DNA of 64,000 nt, from positions 217,315 through 281,314 of the forward strand of contig NZ_FNHZ01000003.1 in assembly GCF_900103815.1 (NCBI RefSeq), given 5' to 3'. The stretch comes from Lachnospira pectinoschiza (GTDB lineage Bacteria > Bacillota > Clostridia > Lachnospirales > Lachnospiraceae). The translations under genes and the position numbers were made by a program. Positions 7,594 through 15,928 of the stretch are shown piece after piece. Position 1 is the first letter of the stretch. Every line of letters starts with the position of its first letter. Under the pieces are notes generated by a model that was given only the letters and a program-made list of their open reading frames with translations, ran no database searches and was not told the origin of the DNA.

Positions 7594-8109
7594 ATGAATC
7601 GTACAAAAACATATATAGCCGGCGATTGGACAGGAGATCAGAATTTGATTTCACAGCTATATAAGTGGAATAACAACGATAGATTATTACTGAATTTCGT
7701 CGATGCTCACGAACTAACACAAGCAAGAGATACGAGTTTAGCCTGTAGCATAAAACGGTCTCTTTCTGAAAGATTAAATGCTTCAAAAACATTTGTCTTA
7801 ATTGTAGGAAAAGACACAGATAAGCTTACGAAAGGTGCTTGTAGATATTGTAATAATTATAGCTCTTATTTTAGCTCCTGCACCCATGGTAGTACCTTAG
7901 ACCAACGCAGTTTCATCGAATACGAATGCGAAAAAGCTAAACGTGATAATCTTAAAGTTGTGGTTCTTTATAACTATACATCCGTATATAAAGATAAATG
8001 TCCGGAGTGCCTTAGATACACTGGAACACATTTAAATGCCTATTATAAAGGCACTGATGGCAAATACTATTTGAACTATCAAGATATAAAAAAAGCCATT
8101 ATGAATTAA
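7594..8109 (+). CDS. TIR-domain protein, ThsB-like
   Basis: A 171-residue single-domain protein with a TIR-like fold: KTYIAGDW opening strand, SLACSIKRSLSERLNASKTFVLIVG, and RSFIEYECEKAKRDNLKVVVLYN, which resembles the ThsB/DUF1863 family. E109 or E112 in IEYECE is the likely NAD-cleaving glutamate. In Thoeris, ThsB proteins detect infection and make a nucleotide signal that switches on ThsA. Two CxxC pairs (C83/C86 and C136/C139) could bind a structural zinc, which is unusual. The start is behind a perfect AAAGGAGG, 15 nt downstream of the macro-domain gene, so the two form an operon. Confidence 0.7.
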   Translation: MNRTKTYIAGDWTGDQNLISQLYKWNNNDRLLLNFVDAHELTQARDTSLACSIKRSLSERLNASKTFVLIVGKDTDKLTKGACRYCNNYSSYFSSCTHGSTLDQRSFIEYECEKAKRDNLKVVVLYNYTSVYKDKCPECLRYTGTHLNAYYKGTDGKYYLNYQDIKKAIMN

Positions 8110-8334
8110 TAATTCATCATCTATTCTTCAAAGTATAGGCATCATGTATTTTTATTGATACAACACATTGTTTTACCTTATAGCATTGCCAGTGGCGATG
8201 ATAATATCGTTGCCCTGGATGTTTATGGTAAATAATAATCGAATATTTGGACAATAAATTATGGATTTGGGGCTAATTTCTCTTTTAACTGCCAGATCCT
8301 TCATATCTAATTCTCCATTTTTTTATAATAAAAA

Positions 8335-8360
8335 GGGTCTACATATTCAAATGTAGACCC
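8335..8360 (-). terminator. intrinsic terminator of the GH25 lysozyme gene
   Basis: GGGTCTACAT pairs with ATGTAGACCC and is followed on the minus strand by TTTTTATT. The rest of the 8110-8392 gap shows no gene I can support. Confidence 0.85.
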
Positions 8361-8392
8361 GAAATTCTTATCAGTAAATATTCTATTACTCA

Positions 8393-9667
8393 TCAATTAT
8401 AATCAAACAGTGCCAAATCCATATCACAATAGCCACTAATACCTGGTACAACATTTGTTACGCCATACTGCCACATACAATAAGGAATATCTGAATAATA
8501 TGGTCTACTATTGCCATACTGCCAATCAGTTGATGTATAGTAATAAGCTGTATAATATGTTGCAAGCCATACCTTATACTTACTTGTAAGTACCGATGTA
8601 TTAACTGCATTTCTCCAGTCTGTTCTATTAAAGTAAATCATTGGTGTATAACCATAACTCTTTACTGTATCTGCAAATGTTTCACAAATTTCTGTTAAAG
8701 CAGTTGTACTTAAATTAGCTGATGCCACTCTATATCCACTTGCTGATTCCCAGTCAAAAGCTACTGGATATGTAATATTGTAATCTTTAATTAAATCCAC
8801 ACATAACGAAGCTTCTTCATAGGCTTCTGTTACAGTTGTTGCCTGTGAAAAGAAATAAATACCTACCTTTAAACCGGCATTTAGAGCTCCCTGAATGTTC
8901 TGTCTATAATATGAATCTTCATACAATCCACCATCGCCTGTATATCGTCCGCCACATTTAATCATAACAAAGCTAATACCAGATGCCTTAACCTGATTCC
9001 AATCAATAGAACCCTGCCATTTAGATACATCTATACCCTTTACAACCGTTGAATATTCAGCTGAAGCTTGTGTTGTAGCTGCTGCTGTAGTTGTAGGTGC
9101 TTGTGTTGTAGTTTCTTGTTGTGATGTAGTTTCTTGTTGTGTTGAACTTGTTTCCTGTGATGTTGTATTTGTTGTCTCTTGGCTTTGAGTTGCCTCACTT
9201 GTCTGAGCTTGAGTTGTTGGTTGAGTTGTTGTAACTTCATCTGAATTATCAACTAAATCAACATTTCCTCCACCCATAACCTCATCTTTATTAGAAGTAT
9301 CCACTTCAGCTACTTCAAGTTCTTCTATTGGAATAACTTCTACAGTTCCACTTGCTATCATATCAAGTATCTTTTCTTCTGTTACTGTTGTGTCTTCCTC
9401 AGTTACAGCATCTGTATCTGCTGCCACCTCTGTTGTCTCTTCTAATGTCTCTTCTGTTGTCTCTTCATTTTCAGTAATCTCTTCTGTTTCAATTGTAGCC
9501 TCGCTAGTTTCCTCTGCTACAACCTTTGAACTATTAGAATTAACTGCTATTACAGTTCCCGTTACTGCTGTTGCCGTAACTGCCGCTGCTGCAAGTCCAA
9601 TCAAACTTTGCTTATAGTAAACAGACAAAAAGCCCTTTACCACTTCAAATAATTTGCCAAACTTCAT
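8393..9667 (-). CDS. membrane-anchored or secreted GH25 lysozyme
   Basis: A 424-residue peptidoglycan muramidase. Residues about 1-45 hold a hydrophobic segment (LIGLAAAAVTATAVTGTVIAV) acting as signal or anchor. Residues about 50-205 are a Thr/Glu/Ser-rich linker with many TTE and TTQ repeats. The rest is a GH25 domain starting KGIDVSKWQGSIDW, with the catalytic acids in GIDVSKWQG and FDWES and ending CDMDLALF. The ATG at 9667 is chosen because it follows GGAGGACAACT; the frame extends seven codons further without a site. It probably acts in the cell wall in remodelling or autolysis. Confidence 0.92.
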   Translation of the reverse strand: MKFGKLFEVVKGFLSVYYKQSLIGLAAAAVTATAVTGTVIAVNSNSSKVVAEETSEATIETEEITENEETTEETLEETTEVAADTDAVTEEDTTVTEEKILDMIASGTVEVIPIEELEVAEVDTSNKDEVMGGGNVDLVDNSDEVTTTQPTTQAQTSEATQSQETTNTTSQETSSTQQETTSQQETTTQAPTTTAAATTQASAEYSTVVKGIDVSKWQGSIDWNQVKASGISFVMIKCGGRYTGDGGLYEDSYYRQNIQGALNAGLKVGIYFFSQATTVTEAYEEASLCVDLIKDYNITYPVAFDWESASGYRVASANLSTTALTEICETFADTVKSYGYTPMIYFNRTDWRNAVNTSVLTSKYKVWLATYYTAYYYTSTDWQYGNSRPYYSDIPYCMWQYGVTNVVPGISGYCDMDLALFDYN

Positions 9668-9703
9668 AGTTGTCCTCCAAATTTTCAAGTCTAAGTTTTC
9701 AAG

Positions 9704-10537
9704 TTAAATAATTTCGAGGATATTTTTAAGTGCATAAACTACACCATCCTCGTCATTGGAAAGTGTTATATAATCAGCTTCTTTTTTAAGAGCATCATTG
9801 GCATTAGCTACTGCTACGCCTGCTCCCGCAAATTTGATCATATCTATGTCGTTATCTGCATCGCCAAATGCTGCTATTAAATCCCTATCAATCCCTAAGT
9901 ACTCTGAAAGGAATTTAAGACCTGACGCTTTTCCGCAATCCTTATAGGAAAACTCAAGCATTACAGGACTAGCACTTGTAATATAAACATCGGATGTTAA
10001 AGATTTTATCTCATCTATAATCTTTTCCCTAACATCAAAGTCTCCTAATATTATATTCATACAATCTAAATTGTCTTTATTTTCTGAGATAAACTCTACA
10101 ATGTTATCAATTGGATGTCTTGTTTTTCTTATGTATTCTACCGAACGTACTTTATCTCCTACGATAAGAGGATTCTCAATATAATCCTTTTGTGCGTAGG
10201 CCGTTCCATTAATAAAGCACTCAAATGTTATTTCTTTGTATTTTTTAGACATGCTTAAAATTAAATCCACAGAACTTGCTAATAATTTATAAGCCTTTAT
10301 TAGCTCCTTGTTCTTAACTTTATAGATAGCCGCTCCATTACTTGTAATTGCATATTCAATGCCAGGAACTTTTAACACCTCTTCTGGAAGAGCATCAAAT
10401 GCGCGTCCACTAGCAATACACACATTAACTCCATTATCCATGGCAGTCATTAAAGCATCTTTTGTTTCTTCGGATAATTTTCCATTATTATTCAGTGTTG
10501 TTCCATCTAAATCTAGAGCAATTAATTTTACGTCCAT
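9704..10537 (-). CDS. Cof-type HAD-superfamily phosphatase
   Basis: A 277-residue cytoplasmic hydrolase with HAD motif I LDLDGTT at about residues 7-13, motif II around CIASGRAF, a large C2 cap, and motif IV GDADNDIDMI near the C-terminus. Cof-type enzymes dephosphorylate sugar phosphates, pyridoxal phosphate or flavin intermediates; the substrate here cannot be read from sequence. The start at 10537 follows AGGAGG directly, while earlier in-frame starts lack one. It stands 36 bp upstream of the lysozyme gene on the same strand and may be co-transcribed with it. Confidence 0.9.
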   Translation of the reverse strand: MDVKLIALDLDGTTLNNNGKLSEETKDALMTAMDNGVNVCIASGRAFDALPEEVLKVPGIEYAITSNGAAIYKVKNKELIKAYKLLASSVDLILSMSKKYKEITFECFINGTAYAQKDYIENPLIVGDKVRSVEYIRKTRHPIDNIVEFISENKDNLDCMNIILGDFDVREKIIDEIKSLTSDVYITSASPVMLEFSYKDCGKASGLKFLSEYLGIDRDLIAAFGDADNDIDMIKFAGAGVAVANANDALKKEADYITLSNDEDGVVYALKNILEII

Positions 10538-10622
10538 AAGCCTCCTATCTATTTTGACACAACATTGCATAGTATAGTCTCATTGGAAACTTTTGTAAAC
10601 AAAATGTCCAATTTTTTCAATG

Positions 10623-12335
10623 TTAATTTCTTATTGCAGTTCTAAACCACTTTCCCGCATCACTATAATCATCTTCACTCCAACCGCTTGTTTTTGAACA
10701 AGAAGACTTAATTAGAGCTGAAGTTTCTTGCTTATTGCAAAGGCTCCAAGCTATGTAACTTATATTGTTTTCGTTTAGTAAATTAAGCCACGAATTTGCC
10801 CATGTATAATCAATTCCACCTGAACCTGAAGCATCACAAATGCTACATTCAGATACAAATACAGGAACTCCGTTATTAATGGCGTATTTTAACTTATTTT
10901 GTATTGCTTCTTTATGAGTTGCAGCGTAAAAATGTAGGCTATAGCACACATTTGCATCATCAATAGTATTGCCTACAACTGCATCTACGTCCTGCGACCA
11001 AGTGTTGGTGCCAACAATAATTAGGGCCTGAGAATCATTTTCCCTAATAGCTGAAATAACACTTTCAGCGTAAGGCTTTATCTGACTTGACCACTCTGCT
11101 CCAACTGGTTCATTACAAATCTCATAAATTACATTTTCATAATCTTTGTATTTATTAGACATTTCTTTAAAGAAAGCAATAGCTTCGTCCTTGGTTTCAT
11201 TAGGATTATAATTTAGAACATGCCAATCAATAATTACGTACAAACCTAGATTGGCTGCTGCTTTAACCCCTTCATCGATTTTGGATTTTAGACTTTCCTT
11301 ATCCCCACCTGATAAATAGCCAGCGTATTCCTTAGGATACATGGCAATTCGAATCACGTTGATGCCCCAGTCATTCTTTAATGTCGAAAGTGCCGCACTG
11401 TTTAAATACTCTGGAAACCAGGATATTCCATGTGTGCTAACCCCTCTTAACTGCACTTGGCTTCCGCTTGAATCCACCAAATGGCTTCCCGAAACTCTCA
11501 CTCTGCCTGTTGGAATTCTTGCAGATCCATATGTGATTTGACTGTTATCCCCTGAATTTGCTGTTTCATCATTATTTGTAACTGTACTATCTGCGCTTTT
11601 TGTGTCTTCTAAGGCAACGACTCCTGTAGTCACCTCTTCTTCATTAGTTGTAGCTTCTGTACTTTCTCTTTCCTTTGCCACTAATTCCTTAGATTCATTA
11701 GAATAATCAATTGCAGTTTTCGCTGAAGCCAAGGCTCCATTAGCATATGGAAAATGTAGTTCTGCCCCGATTAGTGCACATTTGCCACAATCTAATAGCT
11801 CCCCTTCTTGATTTTCCTCTGCAACAGAGTCACTAGTTGAATCAGTAGCTGTGGTGTTTGTGGTGTTATTTGATTCATTACTAGAACTTGTTGGATTTGT
11901 GGAAGAAGTTGTCTCATAACTTGTTACTATAGTTACATTTCCAAGACTTGTCTCCCCACTAGAACTAAGAATTAAGCCGACGTTAGAAATACTCATAGAA
12001 GCTTCAATCACTTGATTGTAAGACTCTGGACTTATCTGCCAGTAACTTCCGCAATCAGTGATACTACAGCACCAAGATTGGCTAAGGCTAAAAGAGCCCT
12101 TATCTAACTTTAACTGCCAATCTGTTAGTCTTTTTGACGAATTGTTAGTTATTGTAATGTTAAACTGCGCAAAATACTCGCCGTTTGATTCCCAAGAATT
12201 TGACTTATCAATGCTTACAGTTGCATCATTGTCTGCTAATACCTTCTTATAGCAAAAGCCAAAATCTAGGGATACAAAAACTAAAACAAGTGCCAAAAGA
12301 ACTGTTAAAATCCCTTTTTTTCTACTCATATTCAC
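10623..12335 (-). CDS. secreted GH5 endoglucanase with cellulose-binding-like module
   Basis: A 570-residue secreted enzyme for plant beta-glucan breakdown. Order: signal peptide (residues 1-35), a CBM2-like beta-sandwich (about 36-142, with WESNGEYFAQFNITITN and SQSWCCSITDCGSYW), a long Ser/Thr/Glu-rich linker (to about 265), then a GH5 domain. The GH5 acid/base is E409 in YEICNEPVG and the nucleophile is E496 in FVSECS; GVSTHGISWF and IIDWHV are family hallmarks. The GTG at 12335 is preferred: it lies 9 nt after AGGAG, whereas the upstream ATG overlaps that site; an ATG two codons later is also possible. Confidence 0.92.
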   Translation of the reverse strand: MNMSRKKGILTVLLALVLVFVSLDFGFCYKKVLADNDATVSIDKSNSWESNGEYFAQFNITITNNSSKRLTDWQLKLDKGSFSLSQSWCCSITDCGSYWQISPESYNQVIEASMSISNVGLILSSSGETSLGNVTIVTSYETTSSTNPTSSSNESNNTTNTTATDSTSDSVAEENQEGELLDCGKCALIGAELHFPYANGALASAKTAIDYSNESKELVAKERESTEATTNEEEVTTGVVALEDTKSADSTVTNNDETANSGDNSQITYGSARIPTGRVRVSGSHLVDSSGSQVQLRGVSTHGISWFPEYLNSAALSTLKNDWGINVIRIAMYPKEYAGYLSGGDKESLKSKIDEGVKAAANLGLYVIIDWHVLNYNPNETKDEAIAFFKEMSNKYKDYENVIYEICNEPVGAEWSSQIKPYAESVISAIRENDSQALIIVGTNTWSQDVDAVVGNTIDDANVCYSLHFYAATHKEAIQNKLKYAINNGVPVFVSECSICDASGSGGIDYTWANSWLNLLNENNISYIAWSLCNKQETSALIKSSCSKTSGWSEDDYSDAGKWFRTAIRN

Positions 12336-12410
12336 TTGTACCATCTCCTAAAATCTTAAATTCATTTTATCACAATACATTTAACAGGTAAAGAATTTAA
12401 CCATTAAAAA

Positions 12411-12437
12411 AAGCCCAATCTATCATAGATTGGGCTT
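12411..12437 (-). terminator. intrinsic terminator downstream of the AICAR transformylase gene
   Basis: AAGCCCAATCTAT pairs with ATAGATTGGGCTT and on the minus strand runs into seven T. The palindromes at 12480-12603 lie between the CDS and this terminator. Confidence 0.88.
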
Positions 12438-12479
12438 TTAAACTTTTATTTAGTTTAAGTGTAAGGTTTCTATAGTCAA

Positions 12480-12603
12480 GACTCGCTCGCGAGTCTTGCG
12501 CGCCGGATTCGGGTCTGCTTCAGCAGACAAATTCCTGTCCGAATCCGTGCGCATCCTCGCGGAGCGTTTAACTCAGTCGGAGCTTGTACCCCGACTGAGT
12601 TAA
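12480..12603. repeat. cluster of nested palindromes in the 3' region of the purine gene
   Basis: Three consecutive stem-loops: GACTCGC/GCGAGTC (12480-12495); CGGATTCGG/CCGAATCCG with inner TCTGC/GCAGA and the linker AAATTCCT before the outer 3' arm; and AACTCAGTCGG/CCGACTGAGTT (12569-12602). They are more GC-rich than the surroundings and have the inner-hairpin/ATTCC/outer-arm layout seen downstream of gltX. Confidence 0.85.
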
Positions 12604-12612
12604 AGTTTCTAA

Positions 12613-13794
12613 TTAGTGATGGAATAAACGCATTCCTGTGAAGCACATTGCAATGCCTCTCTTATTACATGTTTCAATAACATTGTCATCTCTAATAGAT
12701 CCGCCTGGCTGAGCAATATACTTAACACCTGACTTGTAAGCTCTTTCAATGTTATCGCCAAATGGGAAGAATGCATCAGAGCCAAGAGCAACTTCTGTGT
12801 TACCATCAAGCCAAGCTCTCTTCTCTTCCTTTGTAAATACTTCTGGCTTAGAAGTAAATACTCTTTCCCACTCGCCATCACGAAGTAAGTCTTCGTACTC
12901 ATCACCAATGTAGAGATCAATTGCGTTATCTCTATCGGCACGACCTACATTTTCCTTAAATGGAAGGTTAAGTACCTTAGGATTCTGTCTTAAATACCAG
13001 TTATCTGCCTTAGAACCAGCAAGTCTTGTACAGTGAATTCTTGACTGCTGTCCAGCACCGATACCGATTGCCTGACCACCCTTAGCATAGCAAACTGAGT
13101 TTGACTGAGTATACTTTAATGTAATTAAAGCGATAATAAGGTCGATCTTTGCTGTGTCAGGAATTTCCTTATTGTCTGTGACAACATTTTCAAGGAGAGC
13201 CTTGTTAATTTCAAATTCGTTACGTCCCTGTTCAAATGTTACACCGTAAACCTGCTTTCTCTCGATTGGTTCTGGCTTGTAATCAGGGTTAATCTTAATG
13301 ATATTGTAGTTACCCTTCTTCTTCTTGCTTAAGATTTCGAAAGCTTCGTCTGTGTAACCAGGAGCAATAATACCATCAGATACTTCGTGCTGAATAAGCT
13401 TAGCTGTTGTTACATCACAAACATCTGAAAGGGAAATGAAATCACCAAATGATGACATTCTATCAGCACCACGAGCTCTTGAGTAAGCGCATGCAAGTGG
13501 GCTTAATTCGCCGATTTCTTCATCAACCCAGTAAATCTTCTTTTCAACATCTGTTAAAGGAAGACCAACTGCAGCACCTGCTGGAGATACGTGCTTAAAG
13601 CTTGTTGCTGCTGGAAGTCCTGTAGCTTCCTTTAATTCCTTAACTAACTGATAACCATTAAATGCATCTAAGAAATTAATGTAACCTGGTCTACCGTTTA
13701 AGATTTCAACTGGAAGTTCTGATCCATTTTCCATGAAAATTCTTGATGGCTTCTGATTAGGGTTACAACCGTATTTTAACTGAAATTCGTTCAT
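12613..13794 (-). CDS. phosphoribosylaminoimidazolecarboxamide formyltransferase (stand-alone AICAR transformylase)
   Basis: A 393-residue cytoplasmic enzyme of purine synthesis that formylates AICAR to FAICAR using formyl-tetrahydrofolate. It corresponds to the transformylase half of PurH, with KYGCNPNQKPS at the start, SFKHVSPAGAAVG (the Lys-His catalytic pair region) at about 67-79, and SDAFFPFGDNIE and QPGGSIRDD near the end. The IMP cyclohydrolase half of PurH is absent; instead a PurO-type cyclohydrolase lies 52 bp upstream, so the last two purine steps are done by two proteins. The start is behind GGAGGAAAG. Confidence 0.93.
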   Translation of the reverse strand: MNEFQLKYGCNPNQKPSRIFMENGSELPVEILNGRPGYINFLDAFNGYQLVKELKEATGLPAATSFKHVSPAGAAVGLPLTDVEKKIYWVDEEIGELSPLACAYSRARGADRMSSFGDFISLSDVCDVTTAKLIQHEVSDGIIAPGYTDEAFEILSKKKKGNYNIIKINPDYKPEPIERKQVYGVTFEQGRNEFEINKALLENVVTDNKEIPDTAKIDLIIALITLKYTQSNSVCYAKGGQAIGIGAGQQSRIHCTRLAGSKADNWYLRQNPKVLNLPFKENVGRADRDNAIDLYIGDEYEDLLRDGEWERVFTSKPEVFTKEEKRAWLDGNTEVALGSDAFFPFGDNIERAYKSGVKYIAQPGGSIRDDNVIETCNKRGIAMCFTGMRLFHH

Positions 13795-13846
13795 TTTTAC
13801 TTTCCTCCATATACTTAAAGTATGAATTTAATTATTCTTTAACTAA

Positions 13847-14563
13847 TTAGTTTGTGTGCTTATTAATAATTCTTGTTTCATACTTACCTGTTGCAATATC
13901 GATGTATCTAACAAATAAAGAAACCTTATTATCCTCATTTAAGTTTTCCCATACTGTCTTTGTAAATGTGTCGATATCACCTGATAACTTAACCCATGTA
14001 GGTTCTCCCTCATAGCTTGGAAGTGGGTTTCCATCACCCATATATGTGTGGATGTAGTGACCTTCTCCTGCCTGTGGAGCATCATAAGTAAATGTATATC
14101 TATTACACTGCTTTGGATTTCCGTTATGGCTCTTTAAGATTGACATAGCATAGTCGTACTTGCCTTCCTTAACTGTCATAAGACCTGAAATTCTAGGTGT
14201 GTAATTAGGAGCATCTGGTTCAAATTCTCTTTCTCTTAAAGATTCTTCAAAAGTCTGGCCCTTGCTCATATTATCAAAGATTGTGTCTGTCTGATCACCA
14301 TTAGTAACTATTGTCTTATCGTCTAATACTCTAACTGGAGCATAAATAATAAGGCTTGGATCTTCTAACTTACTTGGGTCGTAAGCCTCAGTTCTAATGC
14401 CTTCGCCTTCTACTGCAAATACTCTATTACGGCTATTCTCACTTCTTCCCATAATAAAATATGCTGTTACAGCGTACTTGTTATCATCAGACATACCAAT
14501 GACAATTCCTCTTCCTGGATATGAACATCCCAAAAGTTCTTTTTCAAGCGATTTGATTTCCAT
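13847..14563 (-). CDS. purO: IMP cyclohydrolase, PurO type
   Basis: A 238-residue protein of the PurO family, which closes FAICAR to IMP, the last step of de novo purine synthesis. Family features seen are YPGRGIVIG at about residues 15-23, MGRSENSRNR, NGDQTDTI and the C-terminal TYDAPQAGEGHYIHTY. The family was first described in archaea, but Clostridia use it with a stand-alone AICAR transformylase, which is exactly the gene that follows 52 bp downstream. The start is behind AAGGAGAAGG. pheA lies 57 bp upstream and may share the transcript. Confidence 0.9.
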   Translation of the reverse strand: MEIKSLEKELLGCSYPGRGIVIGMSDDNKYAVTAYFIMGRSENSRNRVFAVEGEGIRTEAYDPSKLEDPSLIIYAPVRVLDDKTIVTNGDQTDTIFDNMSKGQTFEESLREREFEPDAPNYTPRISGLMTVKEGKYDYAMSILKSHNGNPKQCNRYTFTYDAPQAGEGHYIHTYMGDGNPLPSYEGEPTWVKLSGDIDTFTKTVWENLNEDNKVSLFVRYIDIATGKYETRIINKHTN

Positions 14564-14620
14564 TTTCCTTCTCCTTAAAAAAAATAATTTATATTTAACC
14601 TGCTGGGGGTTAAATCAAAA

Positions 14621-15751
14621 TTAATAGTTGCCTAACAGGCGAATTGATCTGCTCTCTTCCTCAATTCCTCTAAGAGCATTCATAACGCGTTGGTCATTTA
14701 TATTTCCTTCGAAATCTACGAAGAATCTAAATTCCCACTGGCTTCCCTCTATAGGTCGGGATTCAATCTTGGTCATATTAAGACCGTTATAAATTATATG
14801 ACTTAGTAAATTATATAATGAACCTGGCTCATTGACGCATTCAAAAACAATGCTAGTCTTCTTAGCATTCTTAATAAATGTACGAGTCTTAGATACAATC
14901 ACAAATCTTGTTGTATTATTGGCTTCATCTGCAATATTAGTCTTTAAAACCTCAAGTCCATATAACTTAGCGGCTTCCTTACTTGCAATAGCTACATGAG
15001 AACTATCCTTATCCTCAAAAATCTTCTTAGCTGCTACTGCTGTATTAGGCTGACTAATCTGCTGCCATTCCTTATGTGATTCCAAAAATGATTCGCATTG
15101 TGTTAAGCCTTGAGCGTGTGAATAAACTGTTGTCACCTTTGAAAGATCTGTTCCTGGGAGTCCCATAAGAACGTGCTCAATCTTAACATAGCTTTCTGCA
15201 ACGATATAATTATTGTATTCCTGTAAAAGATCATAAACTGCTGTGATACTACCTGTGGTAGAATTCTCGATTGGAAGAACTGCGTAATCCGCCTTTCCTT
15301 CTTTAACGGCTTCCATGGCATCCTTCCATGTTGGAACATTGAAATTATCAACATCCTCACCAAAATAATCTAACATAGCCGCGTAGGCATAAGCCCCTGC
15401 AACTCCCTGATAAACTACCTTAGCGCCTTCTTTCTTTATCTCATCTACTGCTTCATAAGGTTCTCTTAAAGTCTGACCCATCTTCTCAAGAAGCATATAT
15501 TGCCCCTTTCTTGAATTGGCCATGATCTGAGAGAACAAGTCAGCAATTGGATGCTTATTCTCTTCTTTCTCTACTAAAGCCTTAATAGCCTCTAGCTTCT
15601 GTCTTTCTCTCTCCGGATCTAGAACCTTCTTACCCGTTTCTATCTTGTACTCTGCTACCTGACTTGTAAGTCGCATTCTCTCCTCAAACAAGGAAACGAG
15701 CTGCCTGTCTATTCCGTCGATATTCTTTCTGATTTCACCTAAATCTAACAT
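14621..15751 (-). CDS. pheA: bifunctional chorismate mutase/prephenate dehydratase
   Basis: A 376-residue cytoplasmic enzyme that turns chorismate into phenylpyruvate. Residues 1-90 are an AroQ-type chorismate mutase (IRKNIDGIDRQLVSLFEERM). Residues about 110-290 are prephenate dehydratase, with VYQGVAGAYAYAA, PIENSTTGSI and NNTTRFVIVSK (the catalytic Thr). Residues about 295-376 are an ACT domain (IVFECVNEPGSLYNLLSH and ESRPIEGSQWEFRFFVDFEG) for phenylalanine feedback. The start is behind GGGAGGTAG. No T-box or leader peptide was found upstream. Confidence 0.95.
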   Translation of the reverse strand: MLDLGEIRKNIDGIDRQLVSLFEERMRLTSQVAEYKIETGKKVLDPERERQKLEAIKALVEKEENKHPIADLFSQIMANSRKGQYMLLEKMGQTLREPYEAVDEIKKEGAKVVYQGVAGAYAYAAMLDYFGEDVDNFNVPTWKDAMEAVKEGKADYAVLPIENSTTGSITAVYDLLQEYNNYIVAESYVKIEHVLMGLPGTDLSKVTTVYSHAQGLTQCESFLESHKEWQQISQPNTAVAAKKIFEDKDSSHVAIASKEAAKLYGLEVLKTNIADEANNTTRFVIVSKTRTFIKNAKKTSIVFECVNEPGSLYNLLSHIIYNGLNMTKIESRPIEGSQWEFRFFVDFEGNINDQRVMNALRGIEEESRSIRLLGNY

Positions 15752-15839
15752 TTACTACTACCTCCCATGTGTCGCATTTCTGCCTTAGGATGTATTACAT
15801 ATTACACATGCCATTTCATTTTAACTTGAATTTATCTAT

Positions 15840-15868
15840 TTAACAAGAGATATTTTTTATGTTATACT
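15840..15868 (+). promoter_or_regulatory. sigma-A type promoter for the DUF5050 gene
   Basis: TTAACA (15840-15845), 17-bp spacer, TATACT (15863-15868), about 60 bp before the start codon of the plus-strand gene. Confidence 0.75.
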
Positions 15869-15928
15869 AAAAAAAAGTGAACGTATTAATTAAATAAATT
15901 ATTTTTTATAATAAACGGAGGTAGACTT

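Noticed and set aside
8110..8334. Possible small coding remnants downstream of the TIR gene
   Set aside because: Short frames only, without start sites or recognisable protein sequence.
9390..9617. Plus-strand frame rich in Ser/Val opposite the lysozyme linker
   Set aside because: Low-complexity shadow of the Thr/Glu-rich linker on the minus strand.
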